Program-made: the position numbers and the translations under genes
Shown here: piece by piece, positions 14,807 to 25,650 of the stretch
Layout: each line of letters opens with the position of its first letter
Numbering within the stretch: the first letter of the stretch is position 1
The notes under the pieces: generated by a model
Databases searched by the model: none
What the model saw: only the letters and a program-made list of their open reading frames with translations
What the model was told of the DNA's origin: nothing
Assembly: GCA_963715575.1 (NCBI GenBank)
Contig: OY970250.1
Location: 2,046,001 to 2,110,000, forward strand
Direction of reading: 5' to 3'
DNA length: 64,000 bases
Source: AC-32 sp963715575
GTDB lineage: Bacteria > Actinomycetota > Thermoleophilia > Gaiellales > Gaiellaceae

Positions 14807-16711
14807 ATGGCAAAGACGATCGGCATCGACCTGGGCACGACCAACTCCGCGATGGGCGTGATCGAGGCCGGCGAGCCGGCGGTCATTCCGAACGCCGAGG
14901 GCGGGCGCACGACCCCGTCCGTGGTGGCGTTCACGAGCGACGGCCAGCGGCTCGTCGGGGCGCCCGCGAAGCGCCAGCAGGTGACGAACCCCCAGAACAC
15001 CATCTTCTCGATCAAGCGCTTCATGGGCCGCAAGTTCGGCGAGGTCAGCGAGGAGATGAAGATCGTCCCGTACGAGGTCGTGGAGGGCCCGAACGGCGAC
15101 GTGCGCGTCAAGGCGGAGGGCAAGGACTACGCCCCGCCGGAGATCAGCGCGATGATCCTCCAGAAGCTGAAGGCCGACGCCGAGGCGTACCTCGGCGAGG
15201 CGGTCACCGACGCGGTGATCACCGTCCCGGCCTACTTCAATAACGCACAGCGTGAGGCGACCAAGGACGCCGGCAAGATCGCCGGGCTCAACGTCCTGCG
15301 GATCATCAACGAGCCGACCGCCGCAGCGCTCGCGTACGGCCTCGACAAGGAGGCCTCCGACCACACGATCCTCGTCTTCGACCTCGGCGGCGGCACGTTC
15401 GACGTGTCGGTGCTCGAGCTCGGCGAGGGCGTCTTCGAGGTGAAGGCCACCAACGGCGACAACCACCTCGGCGGCGACAACTTCGACAAGACGATCGTCG
15501 ACTGGATGGTCGCCGAGTTCAAGCGCGACCAGGGCATCGACCTGGCGCAGGACAAGATGGCCCTGCAGCGCCTGTACGAGGCCGCCGAGCGGGCGAAGAT
15601 CGAGCTCTCCTCGACGATGACGACGCAGATCAACCTGCCGTTCGTCACCGCCACGGCGGAGGGCCCGAAGCACCTCGACCTGACGCTGACGCGCGCGAAG
15701 CTCGACGAGCTGACCGCCGAGCTGCTCGAGCGCACGGTCGGGCCGACGAAGCAGGTACTCGCGGATGCGGGCATCGAGGCGTCGGCGATCGACCACGTCG
15801 TGCTGGTGGGCGGCATGACCCGCATGCCCGCCGTGCAGGAGAAGGTCAAGGCCCTGATCGGCAAGGACCCGCACAAGGGCGTCAACCCGGACGAGGTCGT
15901 CGCCGTCGGCGCGGCCATCCAGGGCGGCGTGCTGAAGGGCGAGGTCAAGGACGTGCTCCTGCTCGACGTCACCCCGTTGAGCCTGGGGATCGAGACCAAG
16001 GGCGGCGTCTTCACCCGCCTGATCGAGCGCAACACGACCATCCCGACCAAGAAGTCGGAGACTTTCACGACGGCCGAGGACAACCAGCCCTCCGTCGAGG
16101 TGCACGTGCTCCAGGGCGAGTCGGAGATGGCGCTCTACAACAAGACGCTCGGCAAGTTCCAGCTCGTCGGCATCCCGCCGGCGATGCGGGGCACGCCGCA
16201 GATCGAGGTCACCTTCGACATCGACGCGAACGGGATCATCAACGTCTCGGCCAAGGACCTCGGCACCGGGAACGAGCAGCAGATCAAGATCGAGGGCGGC
16301 TCGGGCCTGAAGCCGGAGGAGGTCGAGCAGATGATCTCCGAGGCGGAGGCGCACGCCGACGAGGCCCACCGCCTGCGCGAGCTGGCCGACGCCAAGAACG
16401 TGGCCGAGTCGCTCGCCTACGCGACCGAGAAGAGCCTCAAGGAGCACCGCGAGAAGCTCGACGAGAGCGAGGCCTCGACGATCGAGGGCCGCGTGATGGA
16501 GCTCAAGCAGGCGCTCGAGAGCGACGACCTGAGCGAGATCCGTGCCAAGACGGACGCGCTCCAGGAGGCCTCGCAGAAGCTCGCCGAGGCGGTCTACGCC
16601 CAGGCGGCGCAGGCGCAGGCGTCGGCCGGCGGCAACGGTGAGTCCACGGAGTCCGACGACGAGGTGATCGAGGACGCGGAGGTCGTGGACGAGGAGGCCA
16701 AGACCTCGTGA
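14807..16711 (+). CDS. dnaK: Chaperone protein DnaK (Hsp70)
   Basis: A 634-residue Hsp70. The ATPase domain starts AKTIGIDLGTTNSAM, carries VPAYFNNAQREATKDA near 143-158 and IINEPTAAALAYG near 167, and the DLGGGTFDVSVLE phosphate loop near 191. The substrate domain follows the VLLLDVTPLSLGIET linker near 383-397. The acidic tail ends near EEAKTS. It binds exposed hydrophobic stretches of unfolded proteins and works with the GrpE and DnaJ encoded next. It is the first gene of a tightly overlapping operon that ends with clpB. Confidence 0.98.
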   Translation: MAKTIGIDLGTTNSAMGVIEAGEPAVIPNAEGGRTTPSVVAFTSDGQRLVGAPAKRQQVTNPQNTIFSIKRFMGRKFGEVSEEMKIVPYEVVEGPNGDVRVKAEGKDYAPPEISAMILQKLKADAEAYLGEAVTDAVITVPAYFNNAQREATKDAGKIAGLNVLRIINEPTAAALAYGLDKEASDHTILVFDLGGGTFDVSVLELGEGVFEVKATNGDNHLGGDNFDKTIVDWMVAEFKRDQGIDLAQDKMALQRLYEAAERAKIELSSTMTTQINLPFVTATAEGPKHLDLTLTRAKLDELTAELLERTVGPTKQVLADAGIEASAIDHVVLVGGMTRMPAVQEKVKALIGKDPHKGVNPDEVVAVGAAIQGGVLKGEVKDVLLLDVTPLSLGIETKGGVFTRLIERNTTIPTKKSETFTTAEDNQPSVEVHVLQGESEMALYNKTLGKFQLVGIPPAMRGTPQIEVTFDIDANGIINVSAKDLGTGNEQQIKIEGGSGLKPEEVEQMISEAEAHADEAHRLRELADAKNVAESLAYATEKSLKEHREKLDESEASTIEGRVMELKQALESDDLSEIRAKTDALQEASQKLAEAVYAQAAQAQASAGGNGESTESDDEVIEDAEVVDEEAKTS

Positions 16712-17199
16712 CCGAGGAGCGTGAGCTCACGCTCAAGGAGCAGGTCGCGGCGCTCGAGGGCGAGCGCGACGAGCACCTGAACGACCTCAAGCGCGTCGCG
16801 GCCGAGTTCGAGAACTACCGCAAGCGGGTCCTGCGCGACCAGGAGAGCCTGGTCGCGCGGGCCCACGAGCGGCTCGTCAAGGAGCTGCTGCCCGTGCTCG
16901 ACGACCTCGAGCGCGCGCTCGCGGCCGCCGAGGAGCACGAGGAGGCAAAGCTGGAGGAGGGCGTCCGGCTCGTGCACCGCGAGCTGGCCGACGCGCTCGA
17001 GCGCGAGGGGCTGGCCGAGATCGAGACGAACGGCGTCTTCGACCCGCACGTCCACGAGGCGCTGCTCTCGCAGCCGTCCGACGTCGACGAGGGCACCGTG
17101 CTCGAGGTCGTGCAGAAGGGCTACCGGCTGGGCGACCGCGTGCTGCGGCCGGCCCGCGTAGTGGTCGCCGCGGCGCAGGAGGACGATGGCGGCGGTTAA
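16708..17199 (+). CDS. grpE: Nucleotide exchange factor GrpE
   Basis: The 163-residue protein has a long N-terminal coiled coil (about 1-60, with RVAAEFENYRKRVLRD) and a C-terminal beta domain with GVxFDPxxHEAL-like sequence (NGVFDPHVHEALLSQ near 109) and VLEVVQKGYRLGDRVLRPARVVV. It releases ADP from DnaK. The GTG start overlaps the dnaK stop as GTGA, and the gene runs 14 bp into dnaJ. Confidence 0.96.
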   Translation: MTEERELTLKEQVAALEGERDEHLNDLKRVAAEFENYRKRVLRDQESLVARAHERLVKELLPVLDDLERALAAAEEHEEAKLEEGVRLVHRELADALEREGLAEIETNGVFDPHVHEALLSQPSDVDEGTVLEVVQKGYRLGDRVLRPARVVVAAAQEDDGGG

Positions 17200-18256
17200 G
17201 GACCTGTACGGGACGCTCGGCGTCTCTAAGAGCGCGAGCCAGGACGAGATCAAGCAGGCCTACCGCAAGCTCGCGCGCCAGTACCACCCGGACGCGAACC
17301 CGGGCGACGACTCCGCCGAGGAGCGCTTCAAGGAGGTCCAGGGCGCCTACGACGTGCTCTCGGATCCCGAGAAGCGGAAGCAGTACGACCGCTTCGGCTC
17401 GCAGAACGGTCGCGGGCCCGCGTCGGCGGGCGGCGTCAACTTCGAGGGTTTCGACCTCGGCGACCTCGGCGACCTGGGCGACATCTTCGGCGGGCTCTTC
17501 GGCGCTCGCTCCGGGCGGGCGCAGCAGCAACCGCGCGGGCAGCGCGGGAGCGATCTCGAGGTCGAGGTGCGGCTCTCGTTCGACGACTCGCTGAAGGGCG
17601 TCGAGACGACGATCCCGGTCGAGCTCGAGACCGCCTGCCGCGAGTGCAACGGCTCGGGCGCGAAGCCCGGGACGGCGCCGGTGCTCTGCCCCGAGTGCCA
17701 CGGCCGCGGGGTCGTCTCCGAGAGCCAGGGCCTGTTCGCGCTCTCGCAGCCGTGCCCGCGCTGCCGCGGGAACGGCACCGTGATCGAGGAGCCGTGCCCG
17801 AACTGCCGCGGCACCGGCCGCGAGCGGCGCACCAAGCGCTACACGGTCAAGATCCCCGCCGGGGTCAAGGACGGCTCGCGGATCCGCCTGCGTGGCAAGG
17901 GCGAGGCAGGCTGGGGCGGCGCCGAGGCGGGCGACCTCTTCGTCGTCACGCGCGTCGCGGCTTCGGACACCTACACCCGCCGCGGCGACGACCTCGTCGT
18001 CGACGTGCCGGTCACGTACCCCGAGGCGACCCTCGGCGCGCAGGTGCAGGTGCCGACCCCGGACGGGCCGGTGACCGTGAAGGTCAAGCCGGGCACCGAG
18101 GACGGCACGCTGCTGCGCGTGAAGGGCAAGGGCGCGCCGAAGCTGAAGGGCTCCGGCCGCGGCAACGTCCTCGCACGCGTGAAGCTGACCGTGCCGAAGA
18201 AGCTCTCCAAGAAGGAGCGCGAGGCGATCGAGGCGCTGCGCGAGGTGAGCGGATGA
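17186..18256 (+). CDS. dnaJ: Chaperone protein DnaJ (type I)
   Basis: A 356-residue type I Hsp40. The J domain has the HPD tripeptide (YHPDANPGD near 33-41). A Gly-rich linker (about 75-115) follows, and then four CxxCxGxG zinc repeats (CRECNGSG, CPECHGRG, CPRCRGNG, CPNCRGTG, about 150-215) and the C-terminal substrate-binding domain. It stimulates DnaK ATP hydrolysis and delivers clients. It overlaps grpE by 14 bp and the next small membrane gene by ATGA. Confidence 0.97.
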   Translation: MAAVKDLYGTLGVSKSASQDEIKQAYRKLARQYHPDANPGDDSAEERFKEVQGAYDVLSDPEKRKQYDRFGSQNGRGPASAGGVNFEGFDLGDLGDLGDIFGGLFGARSGRAQQQPRGQRGSDLEVEVRLSFDDSLKGVETTIPVELETACRECNGSGAKPGTAPVLCPECHGRGVVSESQGLFALSQPCPRCRGNGTVIEEPCPNCRGTGRERRTKRYTVKIPAGVKDGSRIRLRGKGEAGWGGAEAGDLFVVTRVAASDTYTRRGDDLVVDVPVTYPEATLGAQVQVPTPDGPVTVKVKPGTEDGTLLRVKGKGAPKLKGSGRGNVLARVKLTVPKKLSKKEREAIEALREVSG

Positions 18257-18444
18257 GGCTCGGGCTCTTCAGCTTTCTGAGCGGGCTGGCCCTCTACCTC
18301 GCCGCGGGGATCGCCCAGCTCTCGTACGACCAGCCACGGCCGGGCTGGATCAACCCGCTCTGGCTCGTGGCCACCCTGCTCGTCGTCGTCGGCCTGCTCG
18401 TGCTGGTCGAGAACGCCGTGCGCGTCCACCGGGGGCGAATGTGA
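18253..18444 (+). CDS. Small two-helix membrane protein in the chaperone operon
   Basis: A 63-residue protein with two hydrophobic helices (about 4-21 and 34-53), ending in a basic VHRGRM tail. It overlaps dnaJ (ATGA) and hspR (GTGA) by 4 bp each, so it is translationally coupled in the heat-shock operon. I recognise no family. A membrane role linked to stress is only inferred from position. Confidence 0.8.
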   Translation: MRLGLFSFLSGLALYLAAGIAQLSYDQPRPGWINPLWLVATLLVVVGLLVLVENAVRVHRGRM

Positions 18445-18802
18445 TCGACGAGCGCCCGCGCTACATGATCTCCGTCGCCGCCGAGCTCGTCGGCATGCAC
18501 CCGCAGACGCTGCGCATGTACGAGCAGAAGGGCCTCGTCCGGCCGCAGCGCACGGCCGGCAACACGCGCCTCTACTCGGAGGCCGACCTCGAGCGCCTGC
18601 GCCTGATCCAGCGGCTGACGGGCGAGCTCGGGCTCAACCTCGCCGGCGTCGAGGCCGTGCTCGGCCTCGAGGAGCAGCTGCAGCGGATGCAGTCACGCAT
18701 GGAGCGCCTCGAGCGCGAGATGCGGGAGACGATCGAGCGGGTGCACAAGCAGTACCGCCGCGACCTCGTGCTCTACGACCCAACCCGACTACCGGAGCGA
18801 AA

Positions 18803-18821
<19 letters not shown>
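18441..18821 (+). CDS. hspR: MerR-type heat-shock repressor HspR
   Basis: The 126-residue regulator has a MerR winged helix (MISVAAELVGMHPQTLRMYE at 9-28, then GLVRPQRTAGNTRLYSEADL) and a short C-terminal coiled coil (LEEQLQRMQSRMERLEREM). HspR in actinobacteria represses the dnaK operon by binding HAIR sites with DnaK as co-repressor. Its position between dnaJ and clpB supports this identity. The expected HAIR motif before dnaK is degenerate here. The gene overlaps clpB by 19 bp. Confidence 0.92.
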
Positions 18822-21267
<2,446 letters not shown>

Positions 21268-21268
<1 letters not shown>

Positions 21269-22050
21269 TGGCGCGCCAGGGCAGGCCGAAGGAGCCGCTG
21301 CCCCCGGCGCTGCCACCGGAGACGCGGCCGGTCGGGCAGCTGATCGCCGAGGCGATGCGGCTCTACGGCCGCCGCTTCTGGGTCGCGCTCGCGCTCGGCC
21401 TACCGATCGGCGTCTTCGGTGCGGTCGCGCGCGTGTTCGACGGCTGGACGTACGCGATCTTCAGCGTCACCGTCGGCGCTTTGCTGCTGACGCTGACCTA
21501 CGTCGGCGCCGCGGTGATCGCGGCCGAGCGGCCGATTCCCCGTCGCCGGCTGTTCGTCGCGTTCGCGGTCGGCGTCGTCGTCTTCCTGCCGTTCCCGGTG
21601 CTCGTGCTGCTCTACATCCTCCCGGCGGTCGCCTGGCTGGCGCTCGTCGGGCTGGCCGTGCCGGCGGCCGTGATCGAGGGAACCGGCTTCGTCGCCTCGC
21701 TGAAGCGCGGCCTCCAGCTCGGGCGCGCGGACTACGTGCACTCGCTCGGCGCGATGGCCGCGCTCGGGATCCTGTTCTACCTCTCGACGCGCGTGCTCGC
21801 GGTCGCGCTCAACGCCGGCAGCGGGCAGGCGGCCGAGATCGCGCGGCCCCTCTCCGAAGGGGTGCTCTGGCCGGTCGTCGTGCTGGGCGCGAGCCTCCTC
21901 TACTTCGACCAGGCCGCCCGAGTAGAGTCGGGCCGTCCGCGATCGAGGAGGAGCCGCGATGCCGACGTACATCATGCTCTCGAGCCTGACCGCCCAGGGG
22001 GTCCAGACCCTGAAGGCGAACCCCGACCGGCTGCGGGAGGTCAACCGTGA
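21268..22050 (+). CDS. Membrane protein of unknown function downstream of clpB
   Basis: The reading frame encodes 260 residues with about five or six hydrophobic helices between 35 and 215, the last ending at SLLYFDQAARVE. The remaining 45 residues are Arg/Asp/Pro-rich, lie in the 92 bp that overlap the GYD gene, and look like out-of-frame sequence. In the next frame a TAG follows directly after the last helix, so a single-base indel near 21915 may have lengthened the protein artificially. The layout resembles glycerophosphoryl diester phosphodiesterase-type membrane domains, but this is not certain. Its ATG overlaps the clpB stop by one base. Confidence 0.65.
21923..21954 (+). promoter_or_regulatory. 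Promoter and ribosome binding site of the GYD gene
   Basis: TAGAGT (21923-21928) can act as -10. A conventional leader then carries the strong Shine-Dalgarno GAGGAGG just upstream of the ATG at 21959. Confidence 0.5.
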
Positions 22051-22246
22051 CGTCGAGGAGCTCGGTGCGAAGGTCGTGCACCAGTGGGCGACGCTCGGGC
22101 CGTACGACTTCGTCAACGTGGTCGAGGCGCCCGACGCGGAGACGATCGCCCGCGTGTCGGTGGCGCTCGGCGCCCGCGGCAGCGCGAAGCTGCAGACGCT
22201 GACGGCGTTCACGATCGACGAGTTCCTGTCGTCGCTCAACCGCTAG
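21959..22246 (+). CDS. GYD-domain protein
   Basis: A 95-residue protein of the GYD family, small ferredoxin-like alpha/beta domains named after a conserved G-Y-D. Here the motif reads LGPYDFVNVVEAPD at about 47-60, preceded by MPTYIMLSSLTAQGV and followed by the KLQTLTAFT strand. The biochemical function is unknown. It has its own promoter and a good ribosome site. Its last 11 bp overlap the convergent psuG gene. Confidence 0.85.
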   Translation: MPTYIMLSSLTAQGVQTLKANPDRLREVNRDVEELGAKVVHQWATLGPYDFVNVVEAPDAETIARVSVALGARGSAKLQTLTAFTIDEFLSSLNR

Positions 22247-23129
22247 CGGCCACGGCCACCTGCGCCGCGAGGCGCACGTTCGCGACGATCAGCTCGCGGT
22301 TCACGTCGAGCGTGCGGCCGTCGCTACGCTCGTGCAGGAACGAGAGCACGAACGGCGTCACGCCCTGGCCGCGGATGCCCTGCGCTGCGGCGTCGGCCAG
22401 CGCCTCCTGGATCAGCGGCTCGACGTCGATGCCGTCGTCCGGGTCCCGGGCGAGCAGGAGTGCCGCGCCGCCGAGCTCCCAGTGCGCTTTCGCCGTGCGG
22501 GCGGCCTGCTCGGCGTCTTCGACGCGTGTCGAGACGGGCGGGCCGCCGCCGGCGCTGTAGAAGAGCGGCAGCTCGCCGGTGCGGTACCCGAGCACGGGCA
22601 CGCCGAGGGTCTCGAGCAGCTCCGCGGTCGCAGGCACGTCGAGCAACGACTTGATCCCGGAGCAGACGACGAGCGCCGGCGTCCGCGCGAGCTGCGCCAG
22701 GTCGGCGGAGATGTCGGGCCGCTCCGCGAAGCCGCGGTGGACGCCGCCGATTCCGCCGGTGCCCATGAACCTGATCCCGGCCAGCCGCGCGGCCGCGAGG
22801 GTGCCGCCGACGGTCGTCGCCCCGAGCTGGCCGCTCGCCAGGCAGGCCGCGAGATCGCGCGGGCCGGCCTTGCGCGCGCCGGCCCCGGCCTCGCCGAAGC
22901 GCTCGAGCTCGCTCGCGTCGAGCCCGACCACGACCTGGCCGTCGAGCACGCCGACCGTTGCGGCCATGGCCCCTTCGGACCTGACCGCCTCCTCCGCGGC
23001 CCGACCCACCTCCACTCCCACCCCGGGTGGGAACCCGTGTGCCACGAGCGTAGTCTCGAGCGCGACGACCGGGCCGCCTTCGTGGAGGGCTTGTTGCACT
23101 TCCGCGGAGATTCGGAGCGCTTCGGTCAC
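22236..23129 (-). CDS. psuG: Pseudouridine-5'-phosphate glycosidase
   Basis: A 297-residue PsuG homologue. It keeps VVALETTLVAHGFP near 21-34, GARKAGPRDLAACLASGQLGATTV near 85-108, FMGTGGIGGVHRG near 118-130 and the catalytic-lysine segment VVCSGIKSLLDVPATAELLE near 152-171. The enzyme splits pseudouridine phosphate into uracil and ribose 5-phosphate. The GTG start overlaps the upstream sugar kinase stop as GTGA, so the two form a pseudouridine salvage pair. Confidence 0.95.
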   Translation of the reverse strand: MTEALRISAEVQQALHEGGPVVALETTLVAHGFPPGVGVEVGRAAEEAVRSEGAMAATVGVLDGQVVVGLDASELERFGEAGAGARKAGPRDLAACLASGQLGATTVGGTLAAARLAGIRFMGTGGIGGVHRGFAERPDISADLAQLARTPALVVCSGIKSLLDVPATAELLETLGVPVLGYRTGELPLFYSAGGGPPVSTRVEDAEQAARTAKAHWELGGAALLLARDPDDGIDVEPLIQEALADAAAQGIRGQGVTPFVLSFLHERSDGRTLDVNRELIVANVRLAAQVAVAASG

Positions 23130-23947
23130 ACCGGCACCGCTCCGAGCTGACCCACGCAGCGGGCCGCGGTCTCGAGGCCGAGCTCGATGCCTCCGACCAG
23201 GAACCCGGCTGCCAGCGCGTCGCCCGCGCCGGTCGTGTCGACGACCTCCGCGTCGAGCGGCGTGAACTCCTCGACGCCCTCGGAGGAGCGCACCTCGACC
23301 CCGCGCGAGCCGCGCTTGACCACCGCCGTTTCCGCGAGCGCGTAGGCGCCGCCGACCATCTCCCACTCGGGCTCGTTCGCGAAGACGACATTGGGCGCGG
23401 CGGCGTCCAGGTTGGCGCGGAAGCGCTCCGGCCCATAGGCGCGGATCGCGCTCCACGAGGAGAGGTCGACCGCCACGCGCGCCTCCCGTGCCCGCGCCAG
23501 CCGCGCCGCGGCCAGCGCCGCCTCCGCGACCGGCTCGGCCAGCAGCGCGTAGCCGGAGAGATGCAGCCACGAGCAATTCTCGAACCAGGCGGGCTCGAGC
23601 TCGTCCGCGCGCAGCTCGACCGAGACGCCACGGTCGGTCGCCATCGTCCGCTCTCCGTCCGGCGAGACGAGGGCGACCACCGTGCCGGTCGTTCCGGCCA
23701 CGACCGGGCCGGCGAGCTCGACCCCGCGGCGCTCGAGCAACGTCCGTGCCAGCGTGCCGGCCGCGTCGTCCGCCTGCTTCGCCACGCAGCGGGCGCGCTC
23801 CCCGAGCTCGACGACCCAGGACGCCACGTTCGCCGCCTGGCCGCCGGTCGCAAGCTTCGTCTCGACCGGGCTGTCGGCGCCGGGCGCGAGCGGCTCGGAG
23901 GTCCGCACGATCACGTCGAGGAGCACGTCGCCGAGAGTGCAGATCAC
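23126..23947 (-). CDS. psuK: PfkB-family carbohydrate kinase, probable pseudouridine kinase
   Basis: The 273-residue ribokinase-like protein has the N-terminal GGQAANVASW signature near 35-44 and the C-terminal PfkB signature VVDTTGAGDALAAGFLVGG near 233-251, with the catalytic Asp in GAGD. It is coupled by 4 bp to psuG, so it most likely phosphorylates pseudouridine to feed the glycosidase. Substrate specificity is inferred from that neighbour only. It is transcribed divergently from the 23971 gene. Confidence 0.85.
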   Translation of the reverse strand: MICTLGDVLLDVIVRTSEPLAPGADSPVETKLATGGQAANVASWVVELGERARCVAKQADDAAGTLARTLLERRGVELAGPVVAGTTGTVVALVSPDGERTMATDRGVSVELRADELEPAWFENCSWLHLSGYALLAEPVAEAALAAARLARAREARVAVDLSSWSAIRAYGPERFRANLDAAAPNVVFANEPEWEMVGGAYALAETAVVKRGSRGVEVRSSEGVEEFTPLDAEVVDTTGAGDALAAGFLVGGIELGLETAARCVGQLGAVPV

Positions 23948-23958
23948 CGGGCCACCCC

Positions 23959-23964
23959 TACAAT
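23959..23964 (+). promoter_or_regulatory. -10 element, leaderless promoter of the 23971 gene
   Basis: TACAAT, then CGTGGC, then the ATG at 23971: an exact 6-nt gap. Confidence 0.62.
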
Positions 23965-23970
23965 CGTGGC

Positions 23971-24177
23971 ATGGACCGGGAGCCGCAGTCGGGCCGCCTG
24001 CGCTCGTTCGTGATCGGCGGCCTGCTCGGCGCCTCCGCCGCGCTCGCCGCGGCGCGGCGCAGGCGCCGCCCGCGCCGTTCGGTCCAGCCGGGCCTCGCCG
24101 CCTTCGAGGACGCGCCCTGCTACCGCGAGACCCTGGAGCGTGAGAGCGGCCGCAGCCAGCCGCCCAACTATCCTTAG
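23971..24177 (+). CDS. Small basic protein with one hydrophobic segment
   Basis: A 68-residue protein with a hydrophobic stretch SFVIGGLLGASAALAAA (12-28) followed at once by a polybasic RRRRRPRR block, so it is probably a membrane-anchored or membrane-associated protein. The family is unknown. A leaderless promoter at the exact spacing and a strong Arg cluster support a real gene. Its stop codon lies inside the spacer of the next gene's promoter. Confidence 0.65.
   Translation: MDREPQSGRLRSFVIGGLLGASAALAAARRRRRPRRSVQPGLAAFEDAPCYRETLERESGRSQPPNYP
24169..24174 (+). promoter_or_regulatory. -10 element, leaderless promoter of the FmdB gene
   Basis: TATCCT, then TAGCTG, then the GTG at 24181: an exact 6-nt gap. 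The box lies within the last codons of the preceding small gene. Confidence 0.62.
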
Positions 24178-24180
24178 CTG

Positions 24181-24447
24181 GTGCCAATTTACGAGTACCG
24201 GTGCCCGAACGGGCATGTGTTCGAGCTGTTCCAGAAGATCGGCGACGCGCAGCCCGAGAAGTGCGAGGTCTGTGGCGACGGCCCGCTCGAGCGCGTGCTC
24301 TACCCGGTCGCCGTGCACTTCAAGGGCTCGGGCTTCTACACCACCGACTACGGCCGCGGCTCCGGCAAGAAGCCGTCGAAGGACGGCGACTCCTCGTCCG
24401 AGCCCGCCAAGCCCAAAGAAGAGAAGAAAAAGGCCGCCGAAGCCTAG
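24181..24447 (+). CDS. FmdB-family zinc-ribbon protein
   Basis: An 88-residue putative regulatory protein of the FmdB family. It starts MPIYEYRCPNGHVFELFQ and has a zinc-binding set C8...H12 and CEVCG (28-32) followed by the usual GSGFYTTDYG strand near 49-58. The tail is Lys/Glu/Ser-rich and disordered. The molecular role of the family is not well defined. Its stop is 3 bp from the stop of the convergent LCP gene. Confidence 0.88.
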   Translation: MPIYEYRCPNGHVFELFQKIGDAQPEKCEVCGDGPLERVLYPVAVHFKGSGFYTTDYGRGSGKKPSKDGDSSSEPAKPKEEKKKAAEA

Positions 24448-24450
24448 GCG

Positions 24451-25623
24451 CTAGCCGCTCAGGCAACCGGGCGGATACGTGTCGCCCGAGGGCGCGGGGG
24501 GCTGCGGCGCCGACTTGCCGAGCACCATCAGGATCACCTTCGCGTTGTCCTCGCTCGGCGTGATGTCGCCGCCGGTCGAGGTTCCGCCGAGGCGGCAGTG
24601 GAGCGTGCGGCCGGCGCGGAACTTCGCCCAGCCGAGCCCGGCGAAGTCGTTGGCCGAGAGGTCGGTCGCGAGCGGCTTCGTCAGGTCTTTCCCGTCGAAG
24701 GGCAGCCGCATGAAGGTCGAGAAGCTCGCGAGCTTGCTCATCAGCGCCTGCAGCACCTGCTGGTTGCGCTCGCCGCGCGTGATGTCGCTCTCGGCCGGGT
24801 TGAGCGCGTTCTTGCGGATGCGCGAGTAGATCAGCGCCCGCTGCCCGTTCAGGTGCTGCTTGCCGGGGAAGAACCGCCAGCCCGGCCAGCGCGCGCAGCG
24901 GGCCTCGGTCGGGTAGGGGCAGTCGAACTTCGACTGGATCTTCGCCGGGACGACGATGTCGATCCCACCGACCGCGTCGATCAGGTCCTTGAACTCGGCG
25001 AAGTTGACGACGACGATGTGGTTGATCGGGATGTCGGTGTAGGCCGAGACCGTGCGCGCGGCGAGGCGCGGGCCGCCGACCTGGAAGGCCGTGTTGATCT
25101 TCGCGCCGCCGTAGCCGGGGATCTCGACGCGCAGGTCGCGCGGGATCGAGAGGTAGTAGAGCCGGTGGTGCGGCGGGTCGGTGCGCAGCAGCGTGATCGA
25201 GTCGGAGTGCCGGTCACCCGCGCGGGCGGCGGCGATCGAGTGGTCGGTGCCGAGCAGCAGGATCGCGCTCGGCGTCGAGAGGAGGCTGCCCTGGTCGGGC
25301 GCCAGCGCGGTGCGCGCGTTCCGCGGCAGCCGCTTGTTCGCCTCCGAGACGCCGCTGCGGAAGACCAGGTAGCCGATCACGCCCCAGACGAGGAAGAAGG
25401 CGACGATCAGGACGAGCGCGATCGTCAGCTCCCGGGCCCAGCGGATCTGGCGCGGGCGGCGGGGCGTCGTCTTCGGCCCGGGCCCGCGATAGCGACTGCG
25501 CCCGTCCTGTTCGGCCTTCGCCCGAGGCGGCGACTTCTCAGGCCGACCGACGGTCGGCACCCGGCCCTTCTGGCGCCCGCCCCGGTAGACGCGGTAGGGC
25601 TTCTCTCCGCCGGGCGTCGACAT
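24451..25623 (-). CDS. LytR-CpsA-Psr (LCP) family cell-wall ligase
   Basis: The 390-residue protein has a basic cytoplasmic N terminus of about 65 residues, one membrane helix (ELTIALVLIVAFFLVWGVIGYLVF, about 65-88) and an extracellular LCP domain. Family marks are LLLGTDHS near 122, DSITLLRTDPPHHRLYYLSIPRD with the catalytic Arg/Asp pair, GAKINTAFQVGGP, IVVVNFAEFKDLIDAVGGIDI and ALIYSRIRKN. LCP enzymes attach polymers such as teichoic acid or arabinogalactan-like glycans to peptidoglycan using lipid-linked donors. A pair of cysteines (CPYPTEARC) may form a disulfide. It is divergent from the ROK kinase gene. Confidence 0.92.
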   Translation of the reverse strand: MSTPGGEKPYRVYRGGRQKGRVPTVGRPEKSPPRAKAEQDGRSRYRGPGPKTTPRRPRQIRWARELTIALVLIVAFFLVWGVIGYLVFRSGVSEANKRLPRNARTALAPDQGSLLSTPSAILLLGTDHSIAAARAGDRHSDSITLLRTDPPHHRLYYLSIPRDLRVEIPGYGGAKINTAFQVGGPRLAARTVSAYTDIPINHIVVVNFAEFKDLIDAVGGIDIVVPAKIQSKFDCPYPTEARCARWPGWRFFPGKQHLNGQRALIYSRIRKNALNPAESDITRGERNQQVLQALMSKLASFSTFMRLPFDGKDLTKPLATDLSANDFAGLGWAKFRAGRTLHCRLGGTSTGGDITPSEDNAKVILMVLGKSAPQPPAPSGDTYPPGCLSG

Positions 25624-25632
25624 CCGGCGGCG

Positions 25633-25639
25633 TATGGTA
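25633..25639. promoter_or_regulatory. Shared symmetric -10 heptamer TATGGTA between LCP and ROK genes
   Basis: The plus strand reads TATGGT (25633-25638), 12 nt before the TTG of the kinase. The minus strand reads TACCAT (25639-25634), 10 nt before the LCP ATG at 25623. The same seven bases can direct both genes. Confidence 0.5.
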
Positions 25640-25650
25640 CCCGCGCGGTT